A DNA stretch of 47,095 bases from contig NZ_CAIZIZ010000470.1 in the NCBI RefSeq assembly GCF_903933125.1, positions 1-47,095 of the forward strand, read 5' to 3'. The translations under genes and the position numbers were made by a program. This DNA is from an uncultured Lamprocystis sp. (lineage in GTDB: Bacteria; Pseudomonadota; Gammaproteobacteria; Chromatiales; Chromatiaceae). How positions within the stretch are numbered: position 1 is the first letter of the stretch; every line of letters starts with the position of its first letter. Below, piece after piece: positions 25,926 through 36,166 of the stretch. The notes beneath the pieces are model-generated. The model was not told where the DNA came from. It saw only the letters and a program-made list of their open reading frames with translations, and did not search any database.

Positions 25926-28900
25926 TCACCCGGCTTGCGCCGGCACGTCCTCGCCCGGGGCTGTCGGCGCGGCGGGCCGGCCATGCACCAGTTCCCGGAA
26001 CCGCTGGAACACGACATAGAGCATGGGGATCAGGAAGACACCGAGCATGGAGGCCGCCAACATACCGCCGAACACGGCGGTACCGACCGCGCGCTGACTC
26101 GCCTCGCCGGCCCCGCTGGCGAGCACCAGCGGGATCAGGCCGAGGATGAAGGCGAAGCTGGTCATCAGCACGGCGCGGATTCGCATATGGGCGGCGGTGG
26201 AGGCGGCCTCCAGGATCGACTTGCCGTGGCGGCGCTGCACCATGGCGAACTCCACGATCAGAATGGCGTTCTTGCTCGCCAGTCCGATCAACACCACCAG
26301 GCCGACCTGCGCATAGAGATCGTTGGGCAACCCCGTGACCCAGAGCGCGATCATGGCGCCCAGTACGCCGATCGTGACCGAGAGCAGCACCGCCGCGGGC
26401 ATGGACCAGGACTCATAGAGCCCGACCAGGAACAGATAGGCGAACAACACGGCCAGCCCGAGGACGACCGTGGTCTTCCCGCCGGCTTCGCGTTCCTGCA
26501 GGGCGGTACCGGTCCATTCGAAGCCGAATCCGGCCGGCAAGACCCGCGCCGAGACCGCTTCCATGGCGCTGAGCGCCTCACCGGAACTGCGCCCGGGGGC
26601 CGGACTACCGCTAATAGTGACGCTGCGATAATTGTTGTAGCGCTGAATCAACTGGGGACCCAGGATCAGCTTGGGCGCCATCAGGGCGCGGATCGGTACC
26701 ATGTCGCCCTTGCTGTTGCGCACATGGATGCGATAGACATCATCGAACCGCTGGCGGTCCCCCATTTCGCCCTGGATATTGACCTGCCAGACCCGGCCGA
26801 ATTTATTGAAGTCGTTGACGTAATAGCCGCCCAGCGTGGCCTGGAGCGCGGTGAAGATGTCACTGATCTGCACGCCCAGGGTCTGGGCCTTTTCGCGGTC
26901 GATGTCGAGGAAGACCTGGGGGTTGTTGGTCGCCCAGGTGGAGAACACCGATTCCAGCGCCGGATCCTCATTGCCGGCCACCACCAGGGCGCGCATGACC
27001 CCGGCCAACTCCTCCGGGGTGCGGCCCTGCAGGTCCTCGAGTTGGTATTCGAAACCGCTGCCCGTGCCCAGGCCGATGATGGGGGGCAGGTTGAAGGGGA
27101 TGATCATGGCGCTGGCAATCCCGGCGGTCTGGGCGCGCATCCGGTTGATGACCGCGTCGACTTTGAGATCCGGGGTGGTGCGCTCCGAGAAGGGTTTGAG
27201 CCGACCGATGACGGCGGCACTGTTGGATTGCACCACCCCGTCCATCAGGCTGAAGCCGGGAATGGTGAGGACGGAGGCCATCGCCGGGTCGGCGGAAAAA
27301 ATGGTCTCCACCTGCTTCACCACCTCCAGGGTTCGATTGAGCGAGGCCCCCTGCGGCAGTTGGATTTCAGCCATGAAGGCGCCCTGATCCTCCGACGGCA
27401 GGAACCCGGTCGGCGTGGCCTTGAACAGCGCACCGGTCGCCAGCCCGATGCCGATAATCAGCACCACCACGACCATCGCGACCCGCACCAGCCGGGCGAC
27501 GATGCCGGCATAGCCGTCGCGCACCCAGTCGATGCCGTTCATCACCCGGCCCATGATGCCGCGCCGTTCATGGCTGGGTTTCAGGAGCACCGCACACAGG
27601 GCCGGCGACAGGGTGAGTGCATTGACCGCCGAGATCAGCATGGAGAAGGCGACCACGGCCGCGAACTGCTGGAACAACTGACCGGTGATTCCAGGGATGA
27701 ACGCGACCGGCAGAAACACCGAGAGCAAGACCAGTGTGATGGCCAGGATAGGCCCGGTGATCTGCGCCATCGCTTTCTTGGCTGCCTCGCGCGGCGGCAG
27801 GTGCTCCTCCTCCATGATCCGCTCGACGTTCTCCACCACCACGATGGCGTCGTCCACCACGATCCCGATGGCAAGCACCACGGCGAGCAGCGAGACCGTA
27901 TTGGCCGAGAAGCCGATCAGCAACAGAAAGGCGAAGGTGCCCACCAGGGCAACCGGCACGGCGACCAGTGGAATGATGGTGGCGCGCCAACTGCCGAGGA
28001 ACAGAAAGACCACGATGATGACCAGCACGAAGGCCTCGATCAGGGTGTGAACTACCTTCTCCAGACTCGCCGTGACGAACTCCGTGGTGTCATAGACGAC
28101 GCTATAGGTCAAACCGTCCGGAAAGCGGGTGGCCAGCCGCTCCATAGCCGCCGAGACGCCATCCGCCACCTTGACCGCGTTGGCTCCGGGCGCCAGATAG
28201 ATGGCGATACCGGCCGTGTCGCGGCCGTTCAGCCGACTGATCGAATCGGACTGGCGCGAACCCAGCTCGACCCGTCCCACGTCCTTGACCCGCACGGTGG
28301 AACCGTCCGGATTGGCGCGCACCACGATGCGCTCGAATTCGGCGACGTCAGACAGGCGCCCCTTAGTCTGGAGGGTGATCTGAAACTGCGCATCCGTACT
28401 CATCGGCTGAGCACCGATGCGCCCCACCGCGGCCTGGATATTCTGGCTCTGGATGGCGGCCATCACGTCGGACGGGGTCAGCCCGAGCGCGGTCAGGCGA
28501 TCGGAGGACAGCCAGATGCGCATGCTGTAATCGAGCGGACCAAACTGGGACACGCTCCCCACCCCCGGCACCCGCGCCAGGGTATCGATGACGTTGATGC
28601 TCGCGTAGTTGCTCAGAAAGAGCCCGTCATAGACTCCGGTCGGTGAGCTCAGGGCGATCACCTGGAGCATGGCGGACGATTGCTTCTGCACCGTGAGCCC
28701 CTGGCGTTTGATCTCCTCCGGGAGTTGGGGCGTGGCGAGACTGACCCGGTTCTGCACATTGACCGTGTTCAGATCGGGATCGGTTCCCAGGGCGAAGGTG
28801 ATGTTGAGCGAATAGCTCCCGTCGTTGCCGCTGGTCGACTTCATGTAGAGCATGTTGTCGACGCCGTTGACCTTGGCCTCCACCGGCTGGGCGACGGTCG

Positions 28901-29078
28901 ACTCCACCACGCTCGCACTGGCACCGGGATAGGAACCGCTCACCGCGACCTGGGGCGGCACGATGTCCGGAAGCTGGGCAACCGGGATGGCGCCGATGGC
29001 GATGATCCCGGCGAGAAAGATGACGATCGAGATGACGATCGACAACCGCGGCCGGTCGATGAAAACGTCTGAAATCAT
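25926..29078 (-). CDS. RND-family multidrug efflux pump, inner-membrane transporter
   Basis: The 1050-residue protein is of the AcrB/MexB (HAE1) type and exports hydrophobic drugs or toxic compounds using proton motive force. Visible features are the N-terminal membrane entry [20 protein letters not shown] and porter-domain motifs such as [22 protein letters not shown]4 carries [20 protein letters not shown] with the paired Asp of the proton relay. A second half shows [20 protein letters not shown] and [19 protein letters not shown]. Length and order are standard. It overlaps the membrane-fusion gene by 4 nt. No outer-membrane TolC-type gene lies adjacent, so one encoded elsewhere is probably used. 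Confidence 0.95.
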   Translation of the reverse strand: MISDVFIDRPRLSIVISIVIFLAGIIAIGAIPVAQLPDIVPPQVAVSGSYPGASASVVESTVAQPVEAKVNGVDNMLYMKSTSGNDGSYSLNITFALGTDPDLNTVNVQNRVSLATPQLPEEIKRQGLTVQKQSSAMLQVIALSSPTGVYDGLFLSNYASINVIDTLARVPGVGSVSQFGPLDYSMRIWLSSDRLTALGLTPSDVMAAIQSQNIQAAVGRIGAQPMSTDAQFQITLQTKGRLSDVAEFERIVVRANPDGSTVRVKDVGRVELGSRQSDSISRLNGRDTAGIAIYLAPGANAVKVADGVSAAMERLATRFPDGLTYSVVYDTTEFVTASLEKVVHTLIEAFVLVIIVVFLFLGSWRATIIPLVAVPVALVGTFAFLLLIGFSANTVSLLAVVLAIGIVVDDAIVVVENVERIMEEEHLPPREAAKKAMAQITGPILAITLVLLSVFLPVAFIPGITGQLFQQFAAVVAFSMLISAVNALTLSPALCAVLLKPSHERRGIMGRVMNGIDWVRDGYAGIVARLVRVAMVVVVLIIGIGLATGALFKATPTGFLPSEDQGAFMAEIQLPQGASLNRTLEVVKQVETIFSADPAMASVLTIPGFSLMDGVVQSNSAAVIGRLKPFSERTTPDLKVDAVINRMRAQTAGIASAMIIPFNLPPIIGLGTGSGFEYQLEDLQGRTPEELAGVMRALVVAGNEDPALESVFSTWATNNPQVFLDIDREKAQTLGVQISDIFTALQATLGGYYVNDFNKFGRVWQVNIQGEMGDRQRFDDVYRIHVRNSKGDMVPIRALMAPKLILGPQLIQRYNNYRSVTISGSPAPGRSSGEALSAMEAVSARVLPAGFGFEWTGTALQEREAGGKTTVVLGLAVLFAYLFLVGLYESWSMPAAVLLSVTIGVLGAMIALWVTGLPNDLYAQVGLVVLIGLASKNAILIVEFAMVQRRHGKSILEAASTAAHMRIRAVLMTSFAFILGLIPLVLASGAGEASQRAVGTAVFGGMLAASMLGVFLIPMLYVVFQRFRELVHGRPAAPTAPGEDVPAQAG

Positions 29079-30280
29079 GGCACCGCCGCTCCCTTGGCCT
29101 GCGCTTCGACACCGGCCGCCGGCACGGCGCTCACCACCATGCCGGGCCGAACCTTCTGGATGCCCTCGGTGATCACCAGATCACCTTCGGTGAGTCCGCT
29201 GCGCACCGTCACGTTCGCACCCACCGTGGGACCGGTCTGGATACGTCTGACCTCCACCTTGTGCTCGGCGCTGACAATCAGGACCGAAGTCCCCTGCTGG
29301 TCGATCTGCAGCGCCGCCTGGGGCACCAGGATCTCCATGGTCGGGGTCGCGTCCTGCACCAGGACACCGACATACTGACCGTCCACCAGATAGCCCTCCG
29401 GATTCGGAAAGCGCGCCCGCACGGTCACGGTGTCGGTGCCGCGGTCGGTCGTCACGTCGATGAAATCGAGCTTACCGCGATGGCCGTACATAGAATCGTC
29501 CGACAAGCGCGCCAGCACCACCACCTTGCCGGGGTCCCCGCCCTGCGCCTCGATGTCCTGACGCGCCTCCAGCAGGTCGCGCTGGGTGACCGGGAACTGC
29601 ACGTCGATGGGGTCACGACTCACGATGGTGGCCAGGGTGCCGCTGGTCGGGCCAACCAGATTGCCCACGGTGTATTTTGACAGGCCGATGCGCCCGGCGA
29701 TCGGCGCGATGATCTGGGTGTAGCTGAGGTCCAGCTTGGCCGCATCCAGGGCGGCCCGCGCCTGGGCGATGCCGGCCTGGGCGATGGACTCCGCCGCCTG
29801 GAGCTTATCCACCTCCGACTGGGCGATGTTCTTCTGCTTGAGCAGCTCGCGTCCGCGGGCCAACTGGGCACGGGCGTTCTCCGTGTCGGCCGTCGCCTTG
29901 GCGAGATCGGCCTCGCGCTGCACCACCACCGCCTGGTACTGCTCCGGCTCGATCAGGAACAGGACCTCCCCGACCTTGACCTGCTGCCCCTCCGTGAACT
30001 TGCGCTCCTTCAGAAAGCCCTGCACCCGCGCCTGCAGTTCCACCCGATCCATCGCCACCACCCGGCCGACGAACTGTGTCTGCTCCTCGACCGATTCACG
30101 TTTGGCCGGGGCCACGACCACGGCTGGCGGCGGTCCCGCGACAGTCGGCGCCGCCGCCTCCTCGCCGCAGCCGGTCAGGAACACGAGGATGGTCACCAGG
30201 ATGAGGGCGCGCGCCGCGTCCCGGACAGGCGCGGCAAGGGCGGGATGGTCGGGACGAGAAGGGATCGGGCAATGCGGCAT
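29075..30280 (-). CDS. RND efflux periplasmic adaptor (membrane-fusion lipoprotein)
   Basis: The 401-residue AcrA/MexA-type adaptor bridges the RND pump to an outer-membrane channel. A lipoprotein signal is present ([20 protein letters not shown], lipobox L-T-G-C). The split biotinyl-lipoyl domain ([20 protein letters not shown] and, after the hairpin, [20 protein letters not shown]) flanks an alpha-helical hairpin ([20 protein letters not shown]). A beta-barrel and membrane-proximal domain follow. ATG 30280 puts the lipoprotein signal near the start; the longer upstream frame is unlikely to be coding. It comes first in a two-gene operon and overlaps the pump gene by 4 nt. Confidence 0.92.
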   Translation of the reverse strand: MPHCPIPSRPDHPALAAPVRDAARALILVTILVFLTGCGEEAAAPTVAGPPPAVVVAPAKRESVEEQTQFVGRVVAMDRVELQARVQGFLKERKFTEGQQVKVGEVLFLIEPEQYQAVVVQREADLAKATADTENARAQLARGRELLKQKNIAQSEVDKLQAAESIAQAGIAQARAALDAAKLDLSYTQIIAPIAGRIGLSKYTVGNLVGPTSGTLATIVSRDPIDVQFPVTQRDLLEARQDIEAQGGDPGKVVVLARLSDDSMYGHRGKLDFIDVTTDRGTDTVTVRARFPNPEGYLVDGQYVGVLVQDATPTMEILVPQAALQIDQQGTSVLIVSAEHKVEVRRIQTGPTVGANVTVRSGLTEGDLVITEGIQKVRPGMVVSAVPAAGVEAQAKGAAVP

Positions 30281-31049
30281 GATCGGCGTCCTTGGTGAAG
30301 AATTTCCCGGCGATTCTATCGGGGGGCGACGGCAGGTGCGACCGTTGTTGTGACGGAAGACGCATATTATCCGCGAGCGGCGAACTACAGTCAGAGACAG
30401 GCCACACGGCGCAGGATCCCCCGCCGGCACCGCACGGCCCATCGGCGCCTCGGGGCTCTCCCCAACCCTCACCCCCGGGGCGCTGTCCAACCTGTCTCAC
30501 CTCGTATCTCACCGCCGCGGCCGCCCGCAAGCTGTTACGCGCACTGATAGCCTTCCTACCTGATATCCGGACAGACCCTTGGTGTATGGGCGGGTTTGAA
30601 ACGCGCCCCTACCGCCGGTTACCACGTCCGATGGCGATAACATAACAGTTTGATAGCTATTGCAAACTCGAGCGTTGCCCGCCTTGCGGCGCGATTCGCC
30701 TTCACCTTTAGAACCCGGACGCTTAACCAAACTTTATCGGTAAGCTGGGCGATAGGAGGTGAATTTTGCTAGACTAACGTCAAGAGTCCCAGGCAAGTTG
30801 GTCCCAGGCAGATCGTTGGACTCGCATTGGCGAAACCCTCTGCGGGACCGTTAGGCACCGTGGTGTTGGCGGTTGCGCCGAGCCGGGGCTCAAACCGAGT
30901 CTAAAGTCCGGAATCCGGCTCTAAGTAGCGATACCTTGCCAGTCCAGAAGAGATCGCTGACGCCCCGTTAGGCCAAATAATGCCGGCGTCTGACCGGTCG
31001 GCCTCCCCACCGGCGGGGGCGCTCACAAGCACGCGGCGAGAAGCACAGC
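30281..31049. other. 769-nt divergent intergenic region between efflux operon and gas-vesicle regulators
   Basis: This region must hold the efflux promoter (leftward) and the promoter for the gas-vesicle regulatory genes (rightward). The 86-nt repeat copy 1 lies at 30550-30635. The gas-vesicle activator gene has a leader with no other gene. I see no strong -24/-12 element here; TTGGACTCGCATTGGC at 30816-30831 has the right GG-N10-GC spacing but a poor match. Confidence 0.5.
30550..30635 (+). repeat. 86-nt direct repeat, left copy (flank of gas-vesicle locus)
   Basis: It matches 46837-46922 in the same orientation with 81 of 86 identities by my count. It starts GCCTTCCTACCTGATATCCG and has an imperfect central hairpin GGGCGGGTTTGAAACGCGCCC. 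The two copies lie either side of the gas-vesicle gene locus, about 16.3 kb apart. Confidence 0.85.
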
Positions 31050-32432
31050 ATGAACAACTCCAGTAGCGGTCCAGGCGATGTCGTCCTGGTGGTTGATGAC
31101 GAGGAGGGTATTCGCCGGATGCTGCAGTTGGTACTCCAGCGCGGCGGCTATCAGGTCATCGCCGCCGGCAGCGCCGAGGAAGCCATCGGCCTGGCCCGCT
31201 CCTGTGGACCGCGGCTCGCGATCCTCGACTATTGTCTGCCCGATATGACCGGCATCGACTTGTTGCGCCGACTCAAAACCGCCGATGCACGACTCCCGGT
31301 GATCCTGCTGACCGGCTTCGCCGATCTTGCCAACGCGGTGGTGGCGATCAAGGAAGGCGCCTTCGATTATCTCGCCAAACCCTTCGACAACCAAGGACTG
31401 TTATCCAAAGTGCGGGAAGCGCTGGCGTGCTGTCCGCGGCCCTCCCTCCGACATGGCGCACCGGGCAGCCTGCGCGCACGCATGGGGCCCAGCCCGGCGA
31501 TCACCCGCACCATCGAAGACGTCGAGCGGGTAGCGCCCACCGATTTCTCGGTGAGCATCTTCGGCGAAACCGGCTCCGGCAAGGAGGTCGTGGCGCGGGC
31601 GGTCCACGACCTGAGTCCACGCAGCAAGCTTCCTTTCATTGCCGTGGATTGCGGCAGCATCCCCGACACCCTGATCGAGAACGAACTGTTCGGTCACGAG
31701 CGCGGTGCCTTCACCGGCGCGGAGCGGCAGCAGCCCGGAAAATTCGAGGCGGCCCACGGCGGGACCCTCTTCCTGGACGAGATCGGCAACCTCTCCTGGT
31801 CCGCCCAGGCGCGGCTGTTACGGGTGTTGCAGGAGCGGGTCATCTACCGCGTGGGCGGGACCAAACCGATCCCGGTCGACGTGCGCCTGGTGTCAGCCAG
31901 CAACCGGGACTTGGAGGATGCGGTCACCAAGGGGACCTTCCGCGAGGACCTGCTCTATCGACTAGGCGACTATCGCATCGCGCTCCCGCCGTTGCGCGCC
32001 CGCACTGAAGATATCATGCACATTGCCCAGGATTTTCTGGCCGAAGCCAACCGGGAACTGGACAAACAGGTCAGCACGTTCAGTGACGAGGCCGCGGCGG
32101 CCCTGCTCGCTTTCCGCTGGCCGGGGAACGTGCGCCAGTTGCGCAGCGTCGTGCGGCGGGCGGTGCTGGTCGCCAACCATACCATCGACATCGAGCACCT
32201 GGCATTGCCGGAGACTGACTCCGACCGGCCCGAATCCGCCGTGGCCAGCTTGTTCCATGCCGGCATGTCCCTCAAAGATATCGTGCATAAACGCATGGCG
32301 GACGTGGAGCGTCAGGTGTTGTTCGAAGCGCTGCAGCGTCTCCACGGCAACAAGGCGGCAGTTGCCCGTCTGCTCCAGGTGGACTACAAGACGGTTCATA
32401 CCAAGCTCAAAACCTATGGCTTGAGCGCTTAA
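31050..32432 (+). CDS. NtrC-type sigma54-dependent response regulator
   Basis: The 460-residue activator has a receiver domain (VVDDEEG near residues 14-20, phospho-acceptor in LAILDYCLPDMTG, lysine in YLAKPFDNQG). The AAA+ domain carries Walker A GETGSGKE, the sigma54-contacting loop GAFTGA in ELFGHERGAFTGAERQQPGK, Walker B GGTLFLDEIG and the arginine-finger region RLVSASNRDLEDAV. A C-terminal Fis-type helix-turn-helix follows (NKAAVARLLQVDYKTVHTKL). It is the first gene of the gas-vesicle locus, 9 nt ahead of a GvpF/L gene, and a -24/-12 promoter lies upstream of gvpA. I infer that it activates gvpA transcription in response to the kinase encoded at 33927. Confidence 0.93.
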   Translation: MNNSSSGPGDVVLVVDDEEGIRRMLQLVLQRGGYQVIAAGSAEEAIGLARSCGPRLAILDYCLPDMTGIDLLRRLKTADARLPVILLTGFADLANAVVAIKEGAFDYLAKPFDNQGLLSKVREALACCPRPSLRHGAPGSLRARMGPSPAITRTIEDVERVAPTDFSVSIFGETGSGKEVVARAVHDLSPRSKLPFIAVDCGSIPDTLIENELFGHERGAFTGAERQQPGKFEAAHGGTLFLDEIGNLSWSAQARLLRVLQERVIYRVGGTKPIPVDVRLVSASNRDLEDAVTKGTFREDLLYRLGDYRIALPPLRARTEDIMHIAQDFLAEANRELDKQVSTFSDEAAAALLAFRWPGNVRQLRSVVRRAVLVANHTIDIEHLALPETDSDRPESAVASLFHAGMSLKDIVHKRMADVERQVLFEALQRLHGNKAAVARLLQVDYKTVHTKLKTYGLSA

Positions 32433-32441
32433 GGGGGCGCC

Positions 32442-33194
32442 ATGGGCGCCATTTATTGTTTCTGTTTCGCTCCCGCCGCACTTCCGACTGATCTGGATTT
32501 CGCAGCCTGCGGTTGGGAGGACCCGATCTGCATTCGTCCCATCGCCGGTTTGAACGCTGTCCTGTGCGAGGTCCCGCGCGACCGCTACGCCGGCGACGCT
32601 GCCGAACGGCGGCTGGCGGACCTGCAATGGCTGATGCCGCGCCTGGAGGCCCACGACCGCGTGATCAACCACGTCATGGCCCGCGCCACCGTCTTTCCCC
32701 TGCGGTTCGCCACCCTCTTCTCATCCGATCAAGCCCTCGCCATTGAGGTCGCCCACCGGCGGCGGACCTTGCTCGATTTTTTCGCACGCATGGCCGGGCG
32801 CGAAGAATGGGCGATCAAGGTCCTGCTGGACCAGGATCGGGCACTGGCCGGACGGATGCGCGCGCTGTTTCCCGAGACGCCGGATGCACCCTCGGGCGGG
32901 CGTGGCTACCTCTTACGTCAGCGCCGGAAGGTTCAAGCCGAACAGGCGATCGGCCCCTGGCTCACGCAACGTATCGCTGACCTCGACCCACGCCTGCTCA
33001 AACACTGCGCGGCCGTCCTCAAACGTCCGGCACGCGACCCGGCAGTGGCCAATCGCGCCTGTCTGGTGGACGCGGCGAACGCCCCGGCACTGCACGCCGA
33101 GATTGCGCAGATCAGCATCGACTACGCGGACCACGGTCTCGAACTGCACTGCTCCGGTCCCTGGCCCCTTTACAGTTTTTGCGTTGCACCATGA
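32442..33194 (+). CDS. Gas vesicle protein GvpF/GvpL family, copy 1
   Basis: GvpF/L proteins bind GvpA and are needed to start vesicle assembly. The 250-residue protein shows the family layout: an N-terminal strand (MGAIYCFCFAPAALP), LEAHDRVINHVMARATVFPL followed by RFATLFSSD, a helical middle, and the C-terminal GLELHCSGPWPLYSFC, matching the family's conserved tail G-P-W-P-x-Y-x-F. It lies between two regulatory genes rather than beside gvpG, unlike the copy at 39468. It overlaps the next GvpF/L gene by 4 nt (ATGA). Confidence 0.88.
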   Translation: MGAIYCFCFAPAALPTDLDFAACGWEDPICIRPIAGLNAVLCEVPRDRYAGDAAERRLADLQWLMPRLEAHDRVINHVMARATVFPLRFATLFSSDQALAIEVAHRRRTLLDFFARMAGREEWAIKVLLDQDRALAGRMRALFPETPDAPSGGRGYLLRQRRKVQAEQAIGPWLTQRIADLDPRLLKHCAAVLKRPARDPAVANRACLVDAANAPALHAEIAQISIDYADHGLELHCSGPWPLYSFCVAP

Positions 33195-33949
33195 CGACCA
33201 CCACCCGTCCGATGCTTCACTGCATCCTGCGTGAACCGCCATGCGCGTCGGGGCTGCCCGCGGGGATGCGGATGCTTGCGCTGGATCATTTGGCCGCGCT
33301 GGTCGCCGACGTGGAGCCCGACGCGATCCGCCGCGCCGACAGTGCCCGTCTGACCGCATACGCCGACCTGATCGCGCATATCCACCAGACCGAGACCCTG
33401 ATCCCCATGCGCTTCGGCTGCGTCCTGGCAACCGATCAGGCGATCCTGAAACTCCTGGACAAACACCGCGATCGGCTCCTCGCACTGCTCGATCATCTCG
33501 CCGATTGTGTTGAGTTCGGCGTCCGGCTGGTGCTCCCTGACCCGCCGGCGCCCACTCTGGCGGCGGCGAGTCCCTTTCCACCGCCCCCCCAACCCGGCAC
33601 GCAGGCCCGGCCGGATCCGGACCCGCGCCCTGGCCACGGCCACTTGGCCGCCATCCGCCGGCGCCTGAACGGCGAGGCACTGGCCGTCGCCCGGGCACAA
33701 GCAGCCAAGGCCACGCTCGAACGGGCCGTGCCTGGGCTCTTTCGCGAGATCCGCGAAGAGTTCGGACAAATTGGAGGTAAATCACTGTTATCGCTATATT
33801 TTCTTGTGCCACGCGAGGTCAGCGCCCGCTTTATCACGGGCTTACAGCAGGATCAGTTGGCGATCCCCGGCACCGGTCTGGTCACCGGCCCCTGGCCGCC
33901 CTACAATTTCGTGGGAGCGATCGACGATGATCTCCGATCCTTCACTTGA
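33191..33949 (+). CDS. Gas vesicle protein GvpF/GvpL family, copy 2
   Basis: The 252-residue protein has HIHQTETLIPMRFGCVLATD, the family's P-M-R-F-G core, and a C-terminal GTGLVTGPWPPYNFVGAID with the conserved G-P-W-P-P-Y-x-F tail. A proline-rich insertion (PPPPQPGTQARPDPDPRPGH, about residues 125-150) separates the two halves and is unusual for the family. The start ATG at 33191 overlaps copy 1's stop. Its end overlaps the kinase gene by 23 nt, so structural and regulatory genes are interleaved in one transcript. Confidence 0.87.
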   Translation: MTTTTRPMLHCILREPPCASGLPAGMRMLALDHLAALVADVEPDAIRRADSARLTAYADLIAHIHQTETLIPMRFGCVLATDQAILKLLDKHRDRLLALLDHLADCVEFGVRLVLPDPPAPTLAAASPFPPPPQPGTQARPDPDPRPGHGHLAAIRRRLNGEALAVARAQAAKATLERAVPGLFREIREEFGQIGGKSLLSLYFLVPREVSARFITGLQQDQLAIPGTGLVTGPWPPYNFVGAIDDDLRSFT

Positions 33950-35417
33950 TCCGGGCCGCGTTTACGCGGACGGTACCCGGGAGCCCTACGAGAACCTGTT
34001 TCGCACACTGTTCGATGCGATTCCATCCTCGATCCTGCTGGTGGACCGCCGACTGCGCATCGTCATGGCGAATCGCAATTTCCTGCAAAAAGGCAATCGT
34101 ACGCCCAAGGACACGATCGGCCACCGCTTCGAGGACGTCTTCCCACCGACGATCGTCGAGCGCACCCGCATCCTTGATTGCGTCCAGCGGGTCTTTGAAC
34201 GCAACGAGCAAAGCCGCTCCCAGCGGATGACCTTCCGCGCCCCCAGCGTGCCCATGCGGACCTATCATTTCCGCGCCTTGCCCTTCAATTGGAATGATCA
34301 GGTTCAGTACGCCCTGTTTCTCATGGAGGACATCACCGAGCAGGTGCGGCTCAGCCAGGACATCCAGCGGGTGGAGCGCCATCTTGCCAGCGTGGTGGAA
34401 AGCGCCAGCGATATCCTCGTCTCAACCGACAACCGCGGCCACATCCTCAGCTGGAACAAGGCCGCGGAACGGCTCACGGGCTACCTGGCCGCCGAGGTGA
34501 TCGGTCGCGGCCTGTCGGAGTTCTTCGCCCCGACGGACCGCCAGGAGATCGAACAGGCGCTCGCGGATAGTCCCACGCTGACTGCCAGCCGGATGGCCGA
34601 GTGGGCACTGATCACCCTGTCCGAGGAGCGCATCGCGGTTTCCTGGACGCTTGCGCCGATGCGCAACGCCGACGGTGAGACCACCGGGATGGTGGCCGCC
34701 GGACGGGATCTGAGCGAGCGCCACCGCCTGGAAACCCAGTTACTGCAATCACAAAAACTCGCGGCCCTGGGGGTCATGGCCGGCGGCATCGCCCACGAAA
34801 TCCGCAACCCGCTGGCGGTGTGCTCATCCGCGGCCCAGTTTCTGCGTGATGAGGACCTGGACCCGGAACTGCACCGTGAATGTGTCGAGAAGACCATTGC
34901 CGGTATCCATAAGGCGTCCGAGATCATCGAGAACCTGCTGCGCTTCGCCCGCTCGTCGGCCGCTGAGAAAATGACCCGCATCGACCCGACGGCCTTGCTC
35001 ACCCAGGCGCTGTCCGTCGTCAGTCACCAGGCGCATCTCAACCAGCTCGAGATCGAGACCGAATTCTGCCCCCAAACCTTGGCGGTACGCGGCGTACCCA
35101 GCCTGCTTGAACAGGCCTTCATCAATATCCTGCTCAATGCCATCGCCGCCATGCCCAATGGCGGCCTGCTGAGCCTGTCGCTGGACGGTGATGGGGAGGA
35201 TGTCCTGGTGCGCATCGCCGACACTGGTGTCGGCATCGATCCCGCGGATATCGGCAAGATCTTCGACCCCTTCTACACCCGCTCACCGGTCGGCAAAGGC
35301 ACCGGGCTCGGGCTCTCCATCTGCTACTCGATCATTCAACAACACCGCGGACGCATCGAGGTGGCAAGCGAGCCCGGAATCGGCACCTGCTTCTGCGTTC
35401 ATTTGCCATTGGCTTGA
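33927..35417 (+). CDS. PAS-PAS sensor histidine kinase (NtrB-like)
   Basis: The 496-residue kinase has no membrane helix and is probably cytoplasmic. PAS domain 1 covers about 20-140 (LFDAIPSSILLVDRRLRIVM), PAS domain 2 about 145-265 (VVESASDILVSTDNRGHILS). The HisKA box is GVMAGGIAHEIRNPLAVCSS with the phospho-accepting His at about 290. The ATPase domain shows the N-box INILLNAIAAMP, G1 IADTGVGIDPADIGK, F-box and G2 GKGTGLGLSICYSII. This is the kinase family that partners NtrC-type regulators, so the activator at 31050 is the likely partner. It may sense redox, light or metabolic cues through its PAS domains; the signal is unknown. Confidence 0.92.
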   Translation: MISDPSLDPGRVYADGTREPYENLFRTLFDAIPSSILLVDRRLRIVMANRNFLQKGNRTPKDTIGHRFEDVFPPTIVERTRILDCVQRVFERNEQSRSQRMTFRAPSVPMRTYHFRALPFNWNDQVQYALFLMEDITEQVRLSQDIQRVERHLASVVESASDILVSTDNRGHILSWNKAAERLTGYLAAEVIGRGLSEFFAPTDRQEIEQALADSPTLTASRMAEWALITLSEERIAVSWTLAPMRNADGETTGMVAAGRDLSERHRLETQLLQSQKLAALGVMAGGIAHEIRNPLAVCSSAAQFLRDEDLDPELHRECVEKTIAGIHKASEIIENLLRFARSSAAEKMTRIDPTALLTQALSVVSHQAHLNQLEIETEFCPQTLAVRGVPSLLEQAFINILLNAIAAMPNGGLLSLSLDGDGEDVLVRIADTGVGIDPADIGKIFDPFYTRSPVGKGTGLGLSICYSIIQQHRGRIEVASEPGIGTCFCVHLPLA

Positions 35418-35479
35418 GGACACCCGATGACCTTGAGGATGGCCATGGCTTTAATGATCGCTGACCACTGCGTGTTCCT

Positions 35480-35902
35480 ATGACCACATCCTCGGCAGTC
35501 GCAAAGGGGCCGCCCCCGCTATTCGCGGCGGAGACCCCCACCTTTCTCACCGTCGATGACGAACCGGATATCAACTGGATACTGGGGCGGCTGATTGCCC
35601 AGCGCGGATTTCGCTCCCATCACGCCGGCTGTGGTCAGGAAGCGCTCGAACTGAGCCGCCATAACCGCTACCGCGCCGTCTTCGTGGATGCGAAACTGCC
35701 GGATACCGAAGGTCCGGTGCTCATCGAGCACTTGCGACGCGTCCAGCACGATCCGTTTGTTATCCTGATCTCCGGTTACTTCTTTTCCGATGATCCGGTC
35801 GTCGAACAAGCCCTAAAGAGCGGGCTGATTCAGGCCTTCGTCGCCAAGCCCTTCCTCCATCAGGAGATCCTCGCAGTGATCGATCGGGTGGTCGCGGCCT
35901 AG
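35480..35902 (+). CDS. Single-domain response regulator (receiver only)
   Basis: The 140-residue protein is a receiver domain with no output: TVDDEPDINWILGRLIAQRG (acidic pair), phospho-acceptor in RAVFVDAKLPDTEGPVLIE, conserved Ser in VILISGYFFSDDP and Lys in FVAKPFLHQEILAV. It follows the kinase by 62 nt. It may act as a phosphate sink or intermediate in a phosphorelay between the kinase and the NtrC-type activator, or signal to another partner. It is the last gene before the gvpA promoter region. Confidence 0.88.
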   Translation: MTTSSAVAKGPPPLFAAETPTFLTVDDEPDINWILGRLIAQRGFRSHHAGCGQEALELSRHNRYRAVFVDAKLPDTEGPVLIEHLRRVQHDPFVILISGYFFSDDPVVEQALKSGLIQAFVAKPFLHQEILAVIDRVVAA

Positions 35903-35954
35903 CCGACCGTGGCCTTGATCATCAACCCGGCCACCCCGGAATCTGCGCGCTCGT

Positions 35955-36014
35955 CGGTCCGCACAGCGGACCCAACCGATCACAGTTATCCCGTCGGGTC
36001 CGCTGTGTGGACCG
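35955..36014. repeat. Inverted pair of 20-bp palindromes upstream of the gvpA promoter
   Basis: CGGTCCGCACAGCGGACCC at 35955-35973 and GGGTCCGCTGTGTGGACCG at 35996-36014 are reverse complements with about two mismatches, and each is itself nearly palindromic. They lie about 150-210 bp upstream of the sigma54 promoter, a typical distance for enhancer sites of NtrC-type activators. The same sequence also occurs at 961-980, away from any gas-vesicle gene, so it may instead be a dispersed repeat. Confidence 0.6.
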
Positions 36015-36166
36015 TCCGCGGCTATGGAACCGTCACCCGGTTTATGGAAGGCACTCCATAACCCGGCGCGGTGAATCCGGCGGGCGCCATCACACCGCAC
36101 TGACAAGATCCCGCTAAGCCATTGTTTGCGTCATGGGTCACATTCCAGAGCAGCCCACATCAAATC

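Noticed and set aside
25935..28646. 903-aa plus-strand open frame
   Set aside because: Shadow of the RND transporter gene; His/Gly/Asp-rich with no family features.
30816..30831. Possible sigma54 promoter before the NtrC-type gene
   Set aside because: Spacing GG-N10-GC is right but the flanking bases (TTGGACTC, TTGGC) match poorly.
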